64,000 nt of DNA. Origin: Pseudomonas salomonii. GTDB taxonomy: Bacteria; Pseudomonadota; Gammaproteobacteria; Pseudomonadales; Pseudomonadaceae. Within the stretch, counting starts at the first letter, position 1. The number at the start of each line of letters is the position of its first letter. Below are positions 63,008-64,000 of the stretch, piece by piece. Location of the stretch: positions 523,233 through 587,232 of the forward strand of contig NZ_FNOX01000001.1 in the NCBI RefSeq assembly GCF_900107155.1. The letters are read 5' to 3'. The notes beneath the pieces were generated by a model that ran no database searches, was not told where the DNA came from, and was given only the letters and a program-made list of their open reading frames with translations. A program made the position numbers and the translations under genes.

Positions 63008-64000
63008 TTCATTTTTTTGGCGTGAGTTAACGCCGCGTCAAGTAATAAGTGTGTTTTTGGCTTGCGTTTTTTTATATGCGTACCCTTTGGTAAAAGCGGA
63101 TTTCAGCTTCTATGATGATACGCTTCGCTCAAATGAGGCTGATGCGAATTGGATAGGTGAAGGACGACCGTTGATTCAGGTGTATTATCATGTTTTAAGT
63201 TTTAGTGGCTGGGTCCCTAACTTGTTTCCTTTGCAGTTAATCATTTCTTTATTGGTGATGGCGTTCGCTTTGAGACGTCTTGTGTTTTGGGGTTTTGATA
63301 AGCCGACGTTGAGCAGTTGTCTGGTGGTTTTACCGATCTTATATAATCCGTTTTTTCTGCAAAATCTCTCTTATCAGTATGATGGCTCTGCTGTTGCACT
63401 CAGTCTGGTAGCGATTATTTATGCCGTGACGTCAAACGGCGTGAGAAAGTGGAGGGCGATTATTATATCCGGAATGTGGGTAGCGATCGCGTGTGCGCTG
63501 TATCAAATATCACTCAATTTTTTTATCGTTTTTTGTTGTTTTGAATTCGTGAAGTGCGTGAGTGACCGTAAGTCCGCGGCTGAGATTTTTTCGATGATGG
63601 GTATACGGTTGGGAACGGTGGCGGTCGGTAGCCTTATCTATCTTATAAGCGTTTATCCTTTTATGCATTCAGATAGACAGGGCATGCTGTCGGTAAGCAA
63701 GGAGTCGATCATCGAGATATTCTTGCGTTCGGTGCAAGTTGCACATCAGGTGAGTACGCCCTATCCGTTGATGTTCAAAGTGCTGATGGGGGGGCTTTTT
63801 GCAGTCGCATTGTTGGGTTATTTGTGGGTAGGCAAAGAGATTTTGTACTGCAAAGGCACACGGCTGAGTAAGGGGGTGCTGATTGGGGTTTATTGTCTAA
63901 TACTACCGGTTGTGTATTTTTCGTTTTCGGGAATTGCCTTGGTTTTTGAGGTGTATAATAAGGACTATAGGACGCTGTTGGGTGTGTCTGGCGCACTGGT
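63000..64000 (+). CDS. GtrC-like membrane glucosyltransferase, 3' end outside window (partial)
   Basis: The frame is open from the ATG at 63000 to the right edge (333 codons), overlapping gtrB by 8 nt. The protein has many membrane helices and an early loop [20 protein letters not shown], characteristic of the Glucos_trans_II (GtrC-type) family that moves glucose from the lipid carrier to O antigen. Base composition is strikingly AT-rich compared with everything upstream, as expected for serotype-converting gtrC genes, which are usually acquired laterally. The substrate linkage cannot be predicted. Confidence 0.85.
   Translation, partial: MNNSFFWRELTPRQVISVFLACVFLYAYPLVKADFSFYDDTLRSNEADANWIGEGRPLIQVYYHVLSFSGWVPNLFPLQLIISLLVMAFALRRLVFWGFDKPTLSSCLVVLPILYNPFFLQNLSYQYDGSAVALSLVAIIYAVTSNGVRKWRAIIISGMWVAIACALYQISLNFFIVFCCFEFVKCVSDRKSAAEIFSMMGIRLGTVAVGSLIYLISVYPFMHSDRQGMLSVSKESIIEIFLRSVQVAHQVSTPYPLMFKVLMGGLFAVALLGYLWVGKEILYCKGTRLSKGVLIGVYCLILPVVYFSFSGIALVFEVYNKDYRTLLGVSGAL

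Overview
The window reads as chromosomal DNA of a Pseudomonas of the fluorescens group. The evidence is the high GC content, the housekeeping order lepA-lepB-rnc-era-recO-pdxJ followed further on by tadA, cmoBA, an icp-like inhibitor and an AsrA-type Lon protease (close to what I remember of P. aeruginosa PA0767-PA0781), and two families of Pseudomonas-type REP palindromes between genes. All homology statements come from recognising sequences by eye; no search was run.

Layout. 1-1049: 5' part of an Ig-like repeat protein that runs off the left edge; it does not close inside the window. 1221-3594 (minus): a small conserved protein, holC and pepA. 3758-6120: lptF-lptG with a promoter and terminator. 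6137-12267: lepA, lepB, rnc, era, recO, pdxJ. 12464-14328: Tat-exported multicopper oxidase coupled to tadA. 14446-19828 (minus): cmoB/cmoA, a YhhN membrane protein, a chagasin-type inhibitor lipoprotein and the Lon-like protease, which has a near-consensus sigma-32 promoter.

19957-28986 is the most interesting metabolic block. A GntR regulator with two winged-helix domains diverges from amidase, imidase/deacetylase-fold hydrolase, MFS transporter, SDR, SDR, a 98-residue Cys protein, a COG0523 metallochaperone GTPase and a solute-binding protein without a signal peptide. A good sigma-54 element and GntR-like operators precede the amidase. I infer a nitrogen-responsive pathway that opens a cyclic imide (imidase) and hydrolyses the half-amide (amidase), with a coupled metal-delivery module.

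29190-39060: a c-di-GMP phosphodiesterase with degenerate GGDEF, membrane glucose dehydrogenase gcd, a ZnuD-like TonB receptor behind a Zur-like box, two small genes, and a YqjI/YqjH-like PadR regulator plus siderophore-interacting reductase.

39559-58523 looks like a host-interaction region: an alternate-chaperone (CS1/CFA-I type) pilus operon with two pilins, a 1696-residue LRR-NEL ubiquitin-ligase-like protein, an unusual bifunctional penicillin-binding protein, and a 1527-residue dermonecrotic-toxin-like protein.

58869-64000: an amino-acid permease, an OpgC-type membrane acyltransferase, and a gtrA-gtrB-gtrC-like O-antigen glucosylation operon. Its third gene is AT-rich and runs off the right edge.
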